DNA of 64,000 nt, taken from NCBI GenBank assembly GCA_008477525.1, contig SPDT01000009.1, positions 62,001-126,000 on the forward strand, in the 5' to 3' direction. Below the pieces are notes generated by a model. The model made no database searches. It was not told the origin of the DNA and saw only the letters and a program-made list of their open reading frames with translations. The translations under genes and the position numbers were made by a program. Origin of the DNA: Hypomyces perniciosus (lineage: Eukaryota > Ascomycota > Sordariomycetes > Hypocreales > Hypocreaceae). This document shows positions 32,415-45,005 of the stretch, in pieces (the stretch's first letter is position 1; each line of letters starts with the position of its first letter).

Positions 32415-33853
32415 TTAAACCTTCGCTAACTTAAAACCGACAAGAGTATATCTCGCCGCAATGAAGACTAGGCAGCCCGCCATCATGGTGCAGCCGCAAA
32501 ACAGCTGCAGCCCCAAGTAATTGCCGTGCTGGGCCGATACAATGGCACCGCCGATGGGGCTGCCCGTCAGTGAACCGAAGGATTGGAGCGCAAAGCAGGT
32601 GCCAATGCGGGTGCCGACCTGTTGAATCTCGGAAATCTGGGCGACCAGTGTAGGTCCGATGGAGACAAAACTGCCGGAAGAGAAGCCAAAGATAATGACG
32701 AAAACGAGAATGCCGGCCACGTTCTTGACAGGGATCCATACAGCTAGGCAGAATATCCCTGAGATGAAGGTAATAATAATCATGACGTTAAAGCGGCCGA
32801 TTTTGTCGGCAGCTATGCCGGAGATGATGCGTCCGACAATGCTTACGGCGTTGAGGATAGGCAGTAAGTAGGGAATAAGGGCCGGCGAAAAGCCTGCATT
32901 TTGAGCCTGAAGCATAACATAGTTGAAGGGCAAGAACATGCCCCACGCGAAGAGGAAGCTGGCTGCGATGGTGACACTCAAGCGAATATCCTTCAAGTTG
33001 TCGACATACTCTATGAAGACGAACGGGCGTGGGGACGGCGGTAGTCTCGACCTAACAGTTAAGCATGTGATGGTAAGGAGGAAGAGGAACATGAAGGCCA
33101 TGGTGCGCATCATCCAGGGGAAGCCGATGCTGGCGATCAATTTAGTCATCATAATGGGCAGGACGACGCCGCCGAGCGATGAGCCCGATACCATAATGCC
33201 GTACGCAGCGGCACGTTTTTTCGAGAACCAACTGACGAGGGATGACATGCATCCGTTAAAGACGGCGCTTGATCCAATAGAGGCGACGATGGACTGGGCG
33301 AGGAAGAATTGGTAGTACTTTGTCGACAGGGAGGTCATCATAAGTCCAAAGATATATGAGACTGTGCCTCCATAAAGCAGCCACCGAACACCATAACTGT
33401 CGTATAACCGGCCAAACTAGACAGGGAAAAAAGTTAGGATTTGCAGTTTCTTTATAGATTAGAAAAGTTTGCGGGTATTCATTCATGACATACTATTGAG
33501 CCGCAGAATGTCATGAAAAAGATTTGAACAGACAGGATCCAGCTAACAGTTGATTCCGAGTAGCCCTTTAAAGGACCAGAGACGTAATATTGCTCAAACA
33601 CACCCACACAATTGACCAAGCCAAAGGTGCAGAAGAGAGCACACCAGCCGCCAAAAACGACGAGCCAAGCTTCCCATCCGCCATCTGGGAAATCGGAAGC
33701 TGAATGGGTCCCGGCGGATGTATCACCGCGTTCCGGATCCGAATTGTTACTGACTTCGGTCTTAGAGGTGAGTTGTCGCTCGGAATCGGTATGGGGTTCC
33801 ATCTTCTTATCCAGCTTAATGTCGGAGGATAAAGAAGTTATTAAATCCGGCAT
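32415..33853 (-). CDS. Monocarboxylate-permease-like (MCT family) MFS transporter
   Basis: Two exons, 33853-33494 and 33416-32415, are joined across a 77-bp GTATGT...CTAG intron and give 453 residues from ATG 33853. An in-frame ATG at 33802 is an alternative start. A polar acidic leader precedes [18 protein letters not shown], the conserved first helix of fungal MCT-type carriers, then [36 protein letters not shown] opens the second exon, and about twelve helices follow. Yeast relatives (Mch/Esbp6 group) are plasma-membrane proteins of uncertain substrate. The 5' part, starting at 33359, belongs to a 2.3-kb duplication whose other copy (4160-6462) is broken. This copy remains open, although its upstream DNA has many transition differences. 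Confidence 0.9.
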
Positions 33854-35661
33854 TATACCTCCTCTTATTAAAGGTAATGAGGAAGCGGTCGTATTAAATG
33901 AGCTGCTTAGTCGACTAAGCCAGAGACAAATATACCTGCAGCTCTTCACTGTGTCAAATAATATGATATATTTCGCCAGTAAAAGGGGTTTGCGCCTATA
34001 TAATAATAAATACTGCTAGATGCGGCAAGTCTGCTTATAAACTCCTCTAATACTATTTACCTGTAAAGTGAGTCTTGCTATAGGGGAGACAACAAGCCCA
34101 TTATCTCCGGGGTCTACAGCATTTATTGGTAATCAAATTGCAAGGAACTCAAAAGCTAGAAGAGCGCCATCCCGGCTATCCCACTCCCTGTGGGATAGAT
34201 TTATGGAATTCAGCCCGCGGATACACCGCCGACTCGGTCTCCCGCTCGGCCTCTCGCTCGGTCTCCGGCTCAATGAAAGCCTTAACTAGGGACAGAAATT
34301 CGTTAATTTCTCACCCACTTCGCTGATGGCATGTGTGGCCTATCGTACAGAGTACTAGTACGGACTATAGGTGTTCCAGTAGGCTAGACGAGCTTATCGC
34401 CTTACAAGCCACGAGACTAGCTAATCTCTCGGCTTTATATAGCCGGGTAGGGCGAGTGATATTCCTAAATATTCCACCTATCTCGTCTAAATAAATATTA
34501 ATAACATTGTCTATAACCATGATCTTAGCAAGAGAGCTTATCTAGAATGGGGCTCTACCAAGATTGCCGGAAACCCCCTAGGGCAATTTCCAATTTTATC
34601 GTAACTGAGCATTCTCTAGGCCTACTCTTTATAGATTCGTTATACTGACCTGCCTACCTCAAGACTCCAATCCAGACCTTCGCCTTCATTTATCTTCAAG
34701 CCCAGACCTTCTGGGTCAGGCTTGAGCCTGGTCTTTAGGCTTCTTTAAGCCCGATCTTCATTATGATGTTGACCGTCAGCTAGCCGAGACCTTTTAGGCT
34801 CCTAGGCCACTGATTGATGCAACCGTCTTCTTGATCTTAATGGCCTACAGGCCATCAAGCTTCTAATCTTCCAGGCTTCTATCTAGATAGAAGCTATCGT
34901 TAGGCGGTTCTCCTACTGAAGATATATGGTGTATATGGTGTAGCCGCCTTTAGGTGCTCCTATACAGAGCACTCACTGGGTTGTCCTGTTTTTTAGTGCT
35001 TAAAAGCAATAGCTAAGGCGCCTTGCCTGCTAAAGCTTTTAGCCACTGGGCTGCGAGCGCCCCAGGGTCTTATAGCGCTGTCCGACGAGATGCGCTTAAT
35101 GCTTCAGGCCATCTGAATTCTATTAAGTTCTCCTTTAGGTTCAGATCCGATAGATATTGGACGCTTAGTGTGATATTGTGTTCACGAAGTATAATATCTA
35201 TATAGCCCTCAGCGCGGCCATATTCATAACGCTTATAGTATTTTAAGTATTAGTTTAACAATTCCCACCTATTAAAAGATTTAATAATAAGCACTAGGCA
35301 AGTTTATATTATATATTAGGAATTGAAATAAATTATAGCTAATAAAAGCAGCTACTGGCCTTTACTTCTTTATAAGAGAATTATTAAAGCATTTTATAGC
35401 TTTTAAATATATACTTGCATGTTTAATAGAGTAAGGGAGGCAGATTATATTCTCGGGTCGGCAATCTTCGATATCTTATATCGCTTGCGGACTGTTGGCT
35501 AATGCTGCCCTACACGATATAGCCCCTAGATTCCCCGACGGCTATTGGATTCCCCGACGGCTATTAATATTGCTATAAACGCGGGGTATTATGCGAGATC
35601 ACTACGGAGGAGCATCTTAAAAGTAATGTCTTAGCGTAAGCCACTAGCGCGAATTAACACC
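33359..35661. repeat. 2.3-kb segmental duplication, copy 2 (copy 1 at 4160-6462)
   Basis: It carries the first exon, the intron and the start of exon 2 of the MCT-type gene, plus the DNA upstream of it. The upstream part is more mutated by transitions than the same part of copy 1, while the coding part here stays intact. No gene is seen between 33950 and 35661. Confidence 0.9.
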
Positions 35662-35742
35662 ACTAGCCCTTGGTAATTCCCGCACTAAAATTGTATGCGT
35701 TAATTCCTAACCTTTAGTATATTATATTTATGATGACGACGA

Positions 35743-36096
35743 AAAATGTATATGCGTATAGATATCGCGACCTGGGTTGTTGTGGTTGGATTAAAGTCCA
35801 GTGGCGGCAAGACCTCTGCTAAGGTCTCGGCTGCTACAGGGCTATCGATCCGTCAAGCTGATCGAATCTATGCCCGGGCTATTGACCGTGGCTTTGATCC
35901 ACAGATCAGACCGATCAAAATTGAAGATGCCTTTGTGGCTGATGCTCCTAGGGCTGGAAGACCTAAGAAACAGACCGAGGAAACGAAGAACTTGATTATG
36001 AATAAAGTATGCCGCGATCGATATGGAAGGGAAAAGAACTGCGCTGATATTGCTGGGGGACTTATCCTCGAGAGCTTCCCTATCTTAGCAACAACT
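35743..36096 (+). pseudogene. N-terminal fragment of a Tc1/mariner-type transposase
   Basis: The frame from about 35746 reads a helix-turn-helix region (SGGKTSAKVSAATGLSIRQ) followed by RIYARAIDRGFDP and the linker DAPRAGRPKKQTEETKNLI, then RDRYGREKNCADIAGGLI. These are the paired DNA-binding modules of fungal Tc1-like transposases. The frame is cut at 36096, where a family-C LTR begins, so the whole DDE catalytic domain is missing. The remaining coding part has no internal stop. Confidence 0.82.
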
Positions 36097-36380
36097 TGTC
36101 AACATTAGTAACGGATAGTTCCACATTACGGCACATTCCTTCAGTCCAATGAACATTCCTTGATTCCCAACTAGCTTGCAATAACAGCCGGATCCGTAAG
36201 TTAATGACGATATTATGATAACTTGATTTCCTAGATCCGGATGATTATGATCAATTAGTTAGCAAGATTTCATGTATTTAAGCAGCAGCTTTTCCCACCT
36301 AACTTGGGATCAGCAAGAGTGTCGAATTCAATCATTTCCAATCTACTTATAAGCCCTCATACTGTTGATTGTGATTGATA
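36097..36380 (-). mobile_element. Family-C LTR, inverted (284 bp)
   Basis: It runs from TGTCAACATTAG to GATTGATA and is the reverse complement of the copies at 14977-15262 and 52537-52826. The flanks (caact and catta) do not match, so one side has been rearranged since insertion. Confidence 0.8.
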
Positions 36381-36541
36381 CATTACGTGACAAATTGACT
36401 AAGGCGTAGCCCAGAGCACAAGGGTCGTCACTGATTCTGTAGAGTGGTGATACTCTGGTGAATCTTATGGTACTAAGGGTTAACTAGTATCTATCCGTTG
36501 GGTCGGGCCTCTTGGTTCTATATACTTGGTCAATGCTCTTG

Positions 36542-37738
36542 GTTTGTTTGTTTTTTGTTTGTTTATTTTATTATTAATGTCCGTTACATAAGCTAGTTAC
36601 ATAGGGCCATATCTGGGCAAAGGGATAGTAGGAGCCGGCTGGCTAACAGTTGTTCGCTACATTCTGCTTAACAAAAGGAAGAAACAAGGAAAAATTGTTT
36701 TCAGTCTACGTTTTAAAGGAGAGGCCTATAAAGGTTAGCTTCCTCCACTAGCTTTTAAAAGTCTTTACTTCCTTTTACCCTAAAAAAGTGCGTAGTAATA
36801 TTTATCCTAAAGGGGGGGATAAGGAGGAAGGGTTTGACTATTCTATATCGAGCGAAATAGCCTTGTTCCCTGGGTATACTATATCTATACTTAGAGATTA
36901 TATTATACCTAAACCTTTTATAATAGCTATGGAAATCGCCGTGCCCAAATCTTTCTGCTAGTAGCCTATGTAGCACGGGGCGAGGGAGCTTTAACTCTAG
37001 GGGGTTTATAAGAGCCCTCAGTTCCTACCTCCAGTAGCCTTTTAGGGCATTCTTTTCCCAGTACTGATCTTGCAGGCGGGCCCTTTACTCTTTTGCCCGC
37101 CGTTTAATGTATGCGTAGGTGCTGTAGCCGATATGTGGTGCGGGGGCAGCCGCGCCTCGTTTAGCGAGCTTATCCGCCATTTCGTTACCCAGGAGACGTA
37201 GACTCTGCATAGGGCTATTTTTGAGCCAGCCGTTAGAACTCTAGGAACTCTCCTTGCAATAAGATAGGGGCCTCGTTAAGTAGACCTTTCACTACTGAGG
37301 AGTTACCCAAGAAAAAGTACGCTTTATTAATAAACCTATTCCTTTTCCTGGTTTCGTGCACAACCTCTATTACCTTAATGGCGCCAGTTGCTTCTGCATC
37401 AAACACTTCCGCGTTAAGTAGCAGGCTGAAACGAGATAGCTCTCTGGCTTAAAAGTAGACCATAGCCCCCCAGCCGGAGCAGCCTCTAACTTGGGATCCG
37501 TTAAAGTATACGATAATAGACGTCGTCAGGACCGCCGTAACCAGGTCCTAGTGTTTTACTGTTGCCATATCTGTTCCTAGGCCCTTGAACGACGGACCGG
37601 GGAGAATGTATGTGGGTTTCTTGGCAAAGAGGGTGGGTCTGATGGCACGGCCGACTATACTCGCAGTCCTTTGCAATCGGGTCTTGGGCCAGATTCGTGA
37701 AGGACTGTCGATCCGTTCGTAGGCCAGGTGGTGCATTT
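36542..37738 (-). mobile_element. LINE 3' part with RNase H domain, RIP-degraded
   Basis: On the minus strand, after a reverse-complemented 3' tail (gtttgtttgttttttg), the region 36755-36976 reads LHRLLAERFGHGDF. This parallels LHRLLAERSGHGDF of the intact fragment at 18155-18946, but it has lost several cysteines of the C-terminal cluster. Further along (37080-37500) an RNase H domain can be followed through many stops. It is a decayed relative of the same Tad1-like LINE family. Confidence 0.82.
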
Positions 37739-37740
37739 CG

Positions 37741-38200
37741 GTGTTTGTTTGTTTTTTGTTTATTTGTTTTAATATTAACGACCACTATATAACTAAGTAC
37801 AAAATCTATAACTAGGCAATAGGTCGGTAGGAGCCAGCCAAGGTCTTTACTGCATCCATAGATGAGATATTGGGTTACCTCCATATAGTCCTGTCAGTTC
37901 AAGACTAGCTTAGCTGGCCAGTAAACTGCCAGCTAATAGCCAGAGATGTTGACCTTATAGCCGTTCGCTACGTTTCGCTTGACAAAGGAAATAATTTAAA
38001 GCCTAAGGCTTTAGGGTTTAGGCACCAGCATAAAAAAATCCTCCTTGCAGAGGGGAAAAACCTGAGTGCTAGCTGCTAAGACCTCAACGAGGTCCAGTAA
38101 ATGGGTTGGGCCTCTTGCGAGGCGGTGGGTTGGCGTTGCCTCTTACGAGGCAGCGGTCAGCTCTCGAGGAAGGTAAAGCTCTCCGAATTCCTTCCTCTTT
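37741..38200 (-). mobile_element. 5'-truncated SINE-like element of the 53903 family
   Basis: Read in reverse, it aligns from about 54040 to 54516 of the insertion in the carboxylesterase pseudogene, including the ctctcgaggaagg block, the aggggaaaaacc block, the gcgaaacg/agcgaacgg block and the final ggtcgttaat tail region. It is truncated at its 5' end near 38200. Confidence 0.82.
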
Positions 38201-38322
38201 ATGCGGTGCGTTTCGGTGATCACTGGTTCCTTGGTGATCACTTCTCCTTGATAGGTCGGTCGGACCGAGACTTTAATCCGCTCGGCCCATGGAGCCGACC
38301 AAAACGGTGTTGGGTCGTGACA

Positions 38323-38409
38323 TCTAGCTCCTACCAACCTATTACTCAGATAAGGCTTATATACTTAGTTACTTAGTGGTCGTAAATAATAAAACAAACA
38401 AACAAAACA
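38323..38409 (+). mobile_element. 3' end of a LINE/SINE copy
   Basis: Carries ccaacctattactcag, tacttagttacttagtgg, tcgtaaataataaaac and an acaaac-repeat tail. These match the 3' ends of the elements at 18155 and 53903. Confidence 0.75.
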
Positions 38410-40604
38410 AACTCCATGTGCCTGTTCTCGGAGTTATAATGGCACTGGAGACATTGTAACTACCAGCTATTGTCACCCAAACGCCACGCATGAATATTTA
38501 GTTGCAACCCTTACGAATTATGTGTGTCACACTTATGTTTAATCAGAATCACTTCGCATTCAGTATTTAGAGATGGAGAGTTCAAGCTAAGTAATCGTCT
38601 ATGTGATAGGTAATTTGTTAGGGTATTGATGGCTGCCCTGTCAGTGCATACTGCGTAGGAGATTGCCTTGTTCCTTTGCCTGCAAAAGAAACTGACCTGA
38701 ATCGAAGAGAGTTTGTGACAGTCTCTGTGGCGTTAATATAACTGGATTATACTGTCGAGTAGCTGAACGTGCCGTGGCAACGGTGTCATGCAGACTAGTA
38801 CAGAGTTTAACGGACGGGTTCATTATACGACCGGCGGCTTTCATAGATTATTTATGACACCTCACAAACTTGCTAAACCTTATTAGATTGATGGCGGCTG
38901 CACCGGCTAGGTTAGTGTTATAACTTCCCGTCTACAAGCGCCTATAGGTACCTACTTAATGAGTGGTGTGTTGGGTGCCAGATCTCATCAAGAAGAACGT
39001 CTTCGCGCGCGGTGTATTCATTCCGGGTCTTGTATATAAGGGCTGCTTCTGCTCAGAGCTTCACAAATAAAAAAAAATCAACCTTCTTTCTTCTTTCCAT
39101 TCGTGGCGTATTTTACATTCCCGCCCAATGTCTTGGCAATGTGATAAGTGTCCTATATTAGTTCGCATTATCCAAAACGCCTGTTCTAGCAAAGAATGGA
39201 TATATCGATAACTGTAGGCAGTGGGAATCCGAGCCAGCAAACCAAGCCAGTCGACACCACCGCCATTATTTGCGATCAGCAAGATGAGTGTGATTGTCGC
39301 TCCAGAACGATGATTTGCGTCAAAGTCCTTGGAGTTCGAAAAAATGCCTGTGGGTCCCGTGATGCTAAATATATCCACCGGGCGAGAAGACATCCGCATG
39401 AGCACCAGATCACGGAGTAGCATCTGCCGGTCAAAGACAGTTATAAAGTCTCGGAGGAGTTTTGGAAGTTGAGTCGTGCCTGATGGGGCGGGAAGAGGTT
39501 AGCATAGCCTTTTTCCAACATTCTGACGTTAATAGGAGTGCCTTTCGCTATAATCTCAGGTTTAATCTATCGGGATAAGGGAGGTTTAATGGGGTATGCG
39601 TTGAATACTATGGGATTACTAATATAAGCGCGAACGATGTTAATAATTACAATGTAAGTGATTGCAATGAGATCTGCTGATAAACTGCCAATGTTTTACT
39701 AGAGTCGGGGTTAGAAGACAGCCATGCATTTATGATGCGAGGCATGAGTTGAGTCTTCCTGTGCATATTAACATACTGAGTGGGAAAGGCCACACATTGA
39801 TGCCAGCTCCATCTATGAGACTCTCCAGTATATCAATAAAGGTAAATTACGAAATGGCGTGAGGTCCGGCATATCCGTAGGTATTTTACTTCGCCGTGTA
39901 TGTTGCGCGATGCATCCTACATCACGTCTCACTCGCGCTATGAACTTTTCCCTGATACCATGTTTGACCTCAACATATACTCCTTATGTAGGATCATAAA
40001 AACAAGATACGGTGAGACGCTAGAGAGTTATGTGGAACAGGAGTATACAGATAAGCTGAGCCCCCTCTTGTCATCTATACCTAACCACTCTAGTAAAAAA
40101 CTTATACTCCGTACTCCGTACTTTGACACATGCCATGAAGCTAATATAAGGATTGTAGAGCCAACGCCGCCACAGTCTTGGCCTCCCCTCCTCCATCTCA
40201 TCTCCTCCCCAGTCGATTGGTTGTGTATATTATCTGCTGTACAGTAAAGGTGTGAAGCTTATTACTATGACTCGCGCTGCCTCGCTCCTGAGTCTGAACC
40301 ACCCAGAACACTGGACAATAATCGCAGTTTGGCTGCCTTACGCCTTGCGGCAACCATTGCTCCTGCAGTTTGCCTCGCCGTTTACCAGTAGACAGCTTCA
40401 AAGGCTCTCTCCGCATATAATTACCACCACCGCGCCTTTAGCTACACTCGACCGACCATCTACGATTCCCCTCGTCAGCGCTGGCAATAGCAGGCTTCGC
40501 ATAGAGGCCCGACACCTAGCCAGTTTGAAACAGCTTCGATTTCAATCGCCTCTCTCATTGTCCCTCCATCGCCTCGTCCATTTTCCCATATCTATAACGT
40601 CGCC
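38410..40604. other. Largely gene-free region
   Basis: A plausible promoter-like stretch (tgtatataagggc near 39031, then a pyrimidine-rich leader to 39110) is not followed by a convincing gene. The 120-codon minus frame (39061-39423) and the 115-codon plus frame (39900-40247) show no recognisable features. The last part, 40252-40604, is the upstream region of the rhodopsin-type gene. Confidence 0.35.
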
Positions 40605-41373
40605 ATGAGCCCCTCTAGCTCCGAATTGGGCGGCTCGGCCGCAAATCGTGGGCCTACTGTCTTCTCTGTCACTACAACTACTCTAGTACTAGCCTCAGTA
40701 TTCGTCTTCTCCCGCATGGTTACTCGTTTCTTTATTGTAAAGAATGTCACCTGGGATGATAAGGTCATGCTACTGGCATGGCTCATTGCCTTCTTCCTTT
40801 CCTTCACGATTTGTCTCGGCGTTAGCAATGGCCTTGGCAAACACGACGCAGACATTCCCGCAGAGCAAATGGCTGTCCGCCACTGTGAATATATCTTTTC
40901 TATTCTATATGTAAGCTTCTGATCCCCTCACTTAACCGCGTGTATTTATGCAAACTCTTCTCCAGAATCCTGCCTTGATGGCTAGTAAGACAAGCGTCCT
41001 GATCTTCTATTTGGGTCTGGCCAAACACACCCAGATCGTTCTGCGCGCCGCTTCCTGGGTCACTCTAGCCATCGTCAATATCGCTGGTGTCATTCTCACT
41101 TTTATGAATATCTTTCAATGCAGGCCTATCCACGCTGCCTGGGATGCCTCCTATCGCGGTCCAACAAAATGCATCCCTACAAAATGCATCCCTCTTCTCA
41201 CCGAGTTTATCTGCGCTGCTCCAGTCAATATCGTCACTGACCTCGCTATCCTTGCGCTTCCGATTCCTGTGCTCGCTAGCATGCGCCTCCCCTCGCGGCA
41301 GAAGCTGATTCTTATTCTAACCTTTGCGTTCGGTATCTTCGTTACTATTGTTGACGTTGTCCGAACCCCAAGC
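40605..41373 (+). pseudogene. Fungal rhodopsin-domain integral membrane protein, C-terminally truncated
   Basis: Exon 40605-40910, intron 40911-40965 (GTAAGC...TCCAG) and an exon from 40966 encode about 235 residues. The order of features is that of the large fungal Pth11-like/rhodopsin-domain family: FSRMVTRFFIVKNVTWDDK with the conserved WDD, VSNGLGKHDADIP, helices with a SKTSVLIFYLGL-type segment, FQCRPIHAAWD, and CAAPVNIVTDLAILALPIPVL. After VDVVRT the homology ends and the frame runs into retrotransposon sequence, stopping at 41442. The last helix or two and the cytoplasmic tail are lost. A 15-bp tandem duplication adds a second TKCIP within the extracellular loop. I treat it as a LINE-truncated gene; expression of a short form is possible. 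Confidence 0.8.
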
Positions 41374-41374
41374 T

Positions 41375-44061
41375 TCCCTCCTACATCTACAGGTACCCCT
41401 ACCTTTAGGTGCCTACTTACAGTAAAAATCACCACCTCTTAACTAGCTACCAAGAAAACACCCTTAAATCCCCCCTCGCCTTTCCTAGGCCCCTTAAGCA
41501 AGATGGCAACTGCCTCTATCCTCTCGGACGCCTAACCTACCTAAATCACTACCGCCACTAGGCTGGCAATAAACCCCTAAAACCAAAAAGATGCCACCCT
41601 AGCTCTCCTAGGCAGTATAAACCCGTTCGCACTGCCTATTACACCTAAAAAGCGCCCAATTAAAGAAGTCCGCTTTAAAAACGCTAAAGCCCTAAGAATC
41701 GACTTTAGTAATAAAACCACTAAACCTAGTCTTAAGGGAATAGCCAGATAATATAAACCCCTTAATGTATTTTTCTATAGCCGCCTAGCGGAGTAGTATA
41801 TAGAAAAAGAAGTAATCTAGAACGCTTGCAGGGAAATACTGCTAGGCACCTTTAAAGCTATTAATAACTACTTTACTATACTTAAAGGGAAACACTATAA
41901 AGCCGCTGCTCTATAGATCGCAAAAGCCTTTTAGAAATCTTTTATTAACTTTACTGCCACTTAACACTATAACCTAGGGGGCATCTTAACCCTTAAGGAA
42001 TCGGGCACAGACAACAACAATACCTAACGTCCCAAGGCCACGAAGAAACAAGCTTTTACTAGCCCACGCAACCCTATAAGCCCTACCCTATCAGATAAGG
42101 ACGGCCCGCTCCTACCCGCCAGTAAGCCGGGCACAGGACCTATAGCGTCCTATGCCGAGGCAATTAAGCGAGGGACCTATCCTATAAAACCCCCTTTAAC
42201 CTCCAAATCTAACAGTATAAAACAAGACAAGAATAAACCTACCGATAAACTAATATATACTGAAAAGAATAATAAGAAAAGAGATAATGCAACTGACACT
42301 AATAATAAAATCCTCCTCTAGGTCCCCGTAAACTACAGCTAAAAGAAGATTTCAGCTATTAGTGCTAAAAATAAAGTTATTTAAATATATAATATAAACT
42401 ATATAGATATTATATATATATAAAAGGTATATTCCAGCTTTATACTATAAATTAAAGACTAAAACATTTAAATAAAGCTACTCTTTTTTAAGTTAGTATT
42501 CGCTAAAAAAGGAATAAAATTAAAAAAAGCAGAAAGTTAATAAACTTTTATAGTATAAGGAGTCCCCTATTATACCGATATAAAAGGGACCTACCTTATA
42601 GACTCTATAATTGCTATAGAGGCTTAACTCTAGGCCAACTTAGCCGACCCCTTTACTATATATAAACTGTCCCAATACAGCAAGACAATTAATTCCCGGA
42701 ACTGGGTTATCTCGTTCCGGGGAAAGGTTAACCCCGGCTTTAAACTTTTCGGATGCTCTAGCCCTGCAAAACAGTTAACTTCGAAAGTGCAAGTTACCCA
42801 GTGCGGCAAGTGTATAGGCTTTTATGACCTAAAAGCGTGCAGTTGCATGGAACGCTGCTTGAAGTGCGGCAAACCTAAGCACGGAGAATGCACTAACCCT
42901 AAGCAATACGCCAACTGCAATAGACCTCACTCGTCCATTGCACTGAACTGCGCGGTATGCCTAAAGCGCAAGGATGGCAGGATCGAACGGCCCACCAGGG
43001 ACCAACTCCAGGCTATCCGGAAACTCGGAGGGACCAAATTCTCGGAGGCCAACCCAGGCGTGCCCAAGGAAAGACCTAGGGCTATACTCCAGAGACCAGC
43101 TTAAAGCAAAGGTACCCCTACCCTAGCCTCTGCCCCTGCCCCCACCCCCGTAGGTGAAAGCACTACGGAAGTCCGGACCAACGATATCACTACTGTCCCC
43201 TCCGCGCTAACCAGAAGCTCTTTCGCCCCACGACCGCGAGGACCTGCTAGCCAACCGGATCTACCCCCAGCCTAAGCCCAGCCAAAATAAGGAGCCTCGA
43301 TAGAATCCCCTATTTGCGTCCCGTTAGATGCCCTGTCCTTACCAGAGTCGGCCATTTAGGTCGCCGACGACGATACTGATATAGACACTGAATAAGTAAT
43401 ACGACCCGGCAATTAAACCGCCAAAAACATGGCCTTCAGGTCCTGCAGGTAAATATAGGATAAAGACCGGAATATCACGATACTGCACTCTCCCTTATAT
43501 AAAAGGGCAGCTTTAACGTTATTTTAATATAAAAACTATAGGCAAGGTGGGATCGCACCTCCCTATATAAATAAATAAAAAACCACTTAAGGTATAGAAC
43601 CTTTAACCCTTTAAGGGACTAGATACAAGATCCCCCCTTAGTTTTTATATATATTAGGATCTCGCCTAACCTACCAGCAACTTAAGTTTAACTAGTTAGC
43701 CTTAAAGACTGTAATATATATTAGATATAAGTCTGCGACTTTACTATTATTAATATTTACTGCAGGGCAATAAAAACTGTTACAATAAATATCCTCAAAA
43801 GGTAAGGGCGCCCCTTTTCAAAAACTATTATAGCAAGGGACTTTAATGTAATACATTAAACCTAGCAACCTAGCAGCAGGACTAATACTGCGGGAAACTA
43901 GGTGGAAAATAGGCAGAAAAAGCAGGTCTCTCTCCCTCCCTTATTAATACACCGATTAACCAATACAGCAATATAATCGACTTAGTCTTTACTAATATAA
44001 CCGCTTAGATAATAGTAGATAGATAACTGGATATAGGGTCAGACTACTTTATACTTATTAC
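41375..44061 (+). mobile_element. 5' part of a Tad1-like LINE, RIP-degraded
   Basis: Around 42787-43000 the reading shows three closely spaced CCHC-type knuckles (CGKCIGFYDLKACSCMERC, CLKCGKPKHGEC, CANC-type), the hallmark of fungal LINE ORF1. Downstream, about 43430-44040, many stops interrupt a frame that still reads NIIDLVFTNI and IGSDYFILIT, matching the end of the AP-type endonuclease of ORF2. Upstream to 41375 the sequence is AT-shifted with many stops. The element is cut at 44062 by a family-B LTR and possibly resumes after 46291. Confidence 0.75.
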
Positions 44062-44872
44062 TGTTAAAAAGGAGGGCTAAAAAGCAAGGATTTCAGTGTA
44101 ATTGGATAACCTTCCTATTCTGGCTAGGCCCAGAATCAGGCCTGACGCTAGGACCGAGTTCCGGAGGAACTTCGGTGTAAGTCAGCAGTTCTCTCTTATC
44201 CTCAACGATAACAATTAAGCTAGGACCAGCTACCCCGCTTACCCAAGACTCAATACAATGCTTACAATGGGCATTGTGAGAAATCTGACTAAAATGGTTT
44301 CCCGTTTGTATGGCCGTGAGTTGATTTGAGCGATTTTATATACAAATGAATTTTGCGGAAAATAGGAATGCGGCCACGAACCCAATTCTGCCACCGCACA
44401 CCTATTATTAGGTCAGAGGACTATTGTAGAAGACAAAGCATTGTTCTACAATCACTTCTACAATAGCCGCACATCACTAGATATTCTATAGCTTCTTAGC
44501 TATTAGATTAGATGTCACAGGCTAAGCCATGTCTCCCGGAATCACGACTACGCCGAATCCGGAAATACGACCATAATTAGACCACCTGCCTAATTAGGAA
44601 ACCACCTCGGCCACAACCCTATACGCACAACTATATAACATATATTTAGCTAGTATAGAGCTTCCTTTCTTTAGCTATAGATAGACAATACAGAGGTGCC
44701 CTAACTGCGTGCTTTCCACTTAGACTACACCCGTTACATTAAATACAATTCAATTGTTCATTCCATTGTTCGCCCGATAGACTCTCAGTCGTTTCCTTAT
44801 TGCTGCGTTAAGTGCAGCTTCCTAAAAGCTGCACCTAAATGAGGTTCAGTATAACCTTGTTATTTTAAGAAG
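44062..44872 (+). mobile_element. Family-B LTR, left member of a head-to-head pair
   Basis: It starts TGTTAAAAAGGAGGGC and, once the 226-bp insertion at 44513-44738 is removed, aligns end to end with 9092-9668. Its right end has become ttattttaag. Confidence 0.78.
44513..44738 (+). mobile_element. Solo LTR of family E (226 bp) nested in the family-B LTR
   Basis: It runs from TGTCACAGGC to CCCGTTACA and is absent from the equivalent place in the copy at 9092-9668. The flanks are ttaga and ttaaa, a 5-bp target-site duplication with one G-to-A change. Confidence 0.82.
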
Positions 44873-45005
44873 TTTCATTTTGCAATAAACTATTATAGAG
44901 TAGTTATTTATGTTAAAGTAACAAGGTTATACTGAACCTCATTTAGGTGCAGCTTCTAGGAAGCTGCACTCAACGCAGCAATGAGGAAACGACTGAGAGT
45001 CTTTG

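Larger units (their letters stand above)
36388..38322 (-). mobile_element. Family-A-related LTR split by LINE and SINE sequence
   Basis: 36410-36480 resembles the right part of the family-A LTR in reverse (tcactgattctgtagag, tctggtgaat). 38201-38322 resembles the left part in reverse, with gtgatcac-type palindromes and a terminal gggtcgtgaca. The two parts are separated by the elements at 36542-38200. I infer one LTR interrupted by later insertions. Confidence 0.5.
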
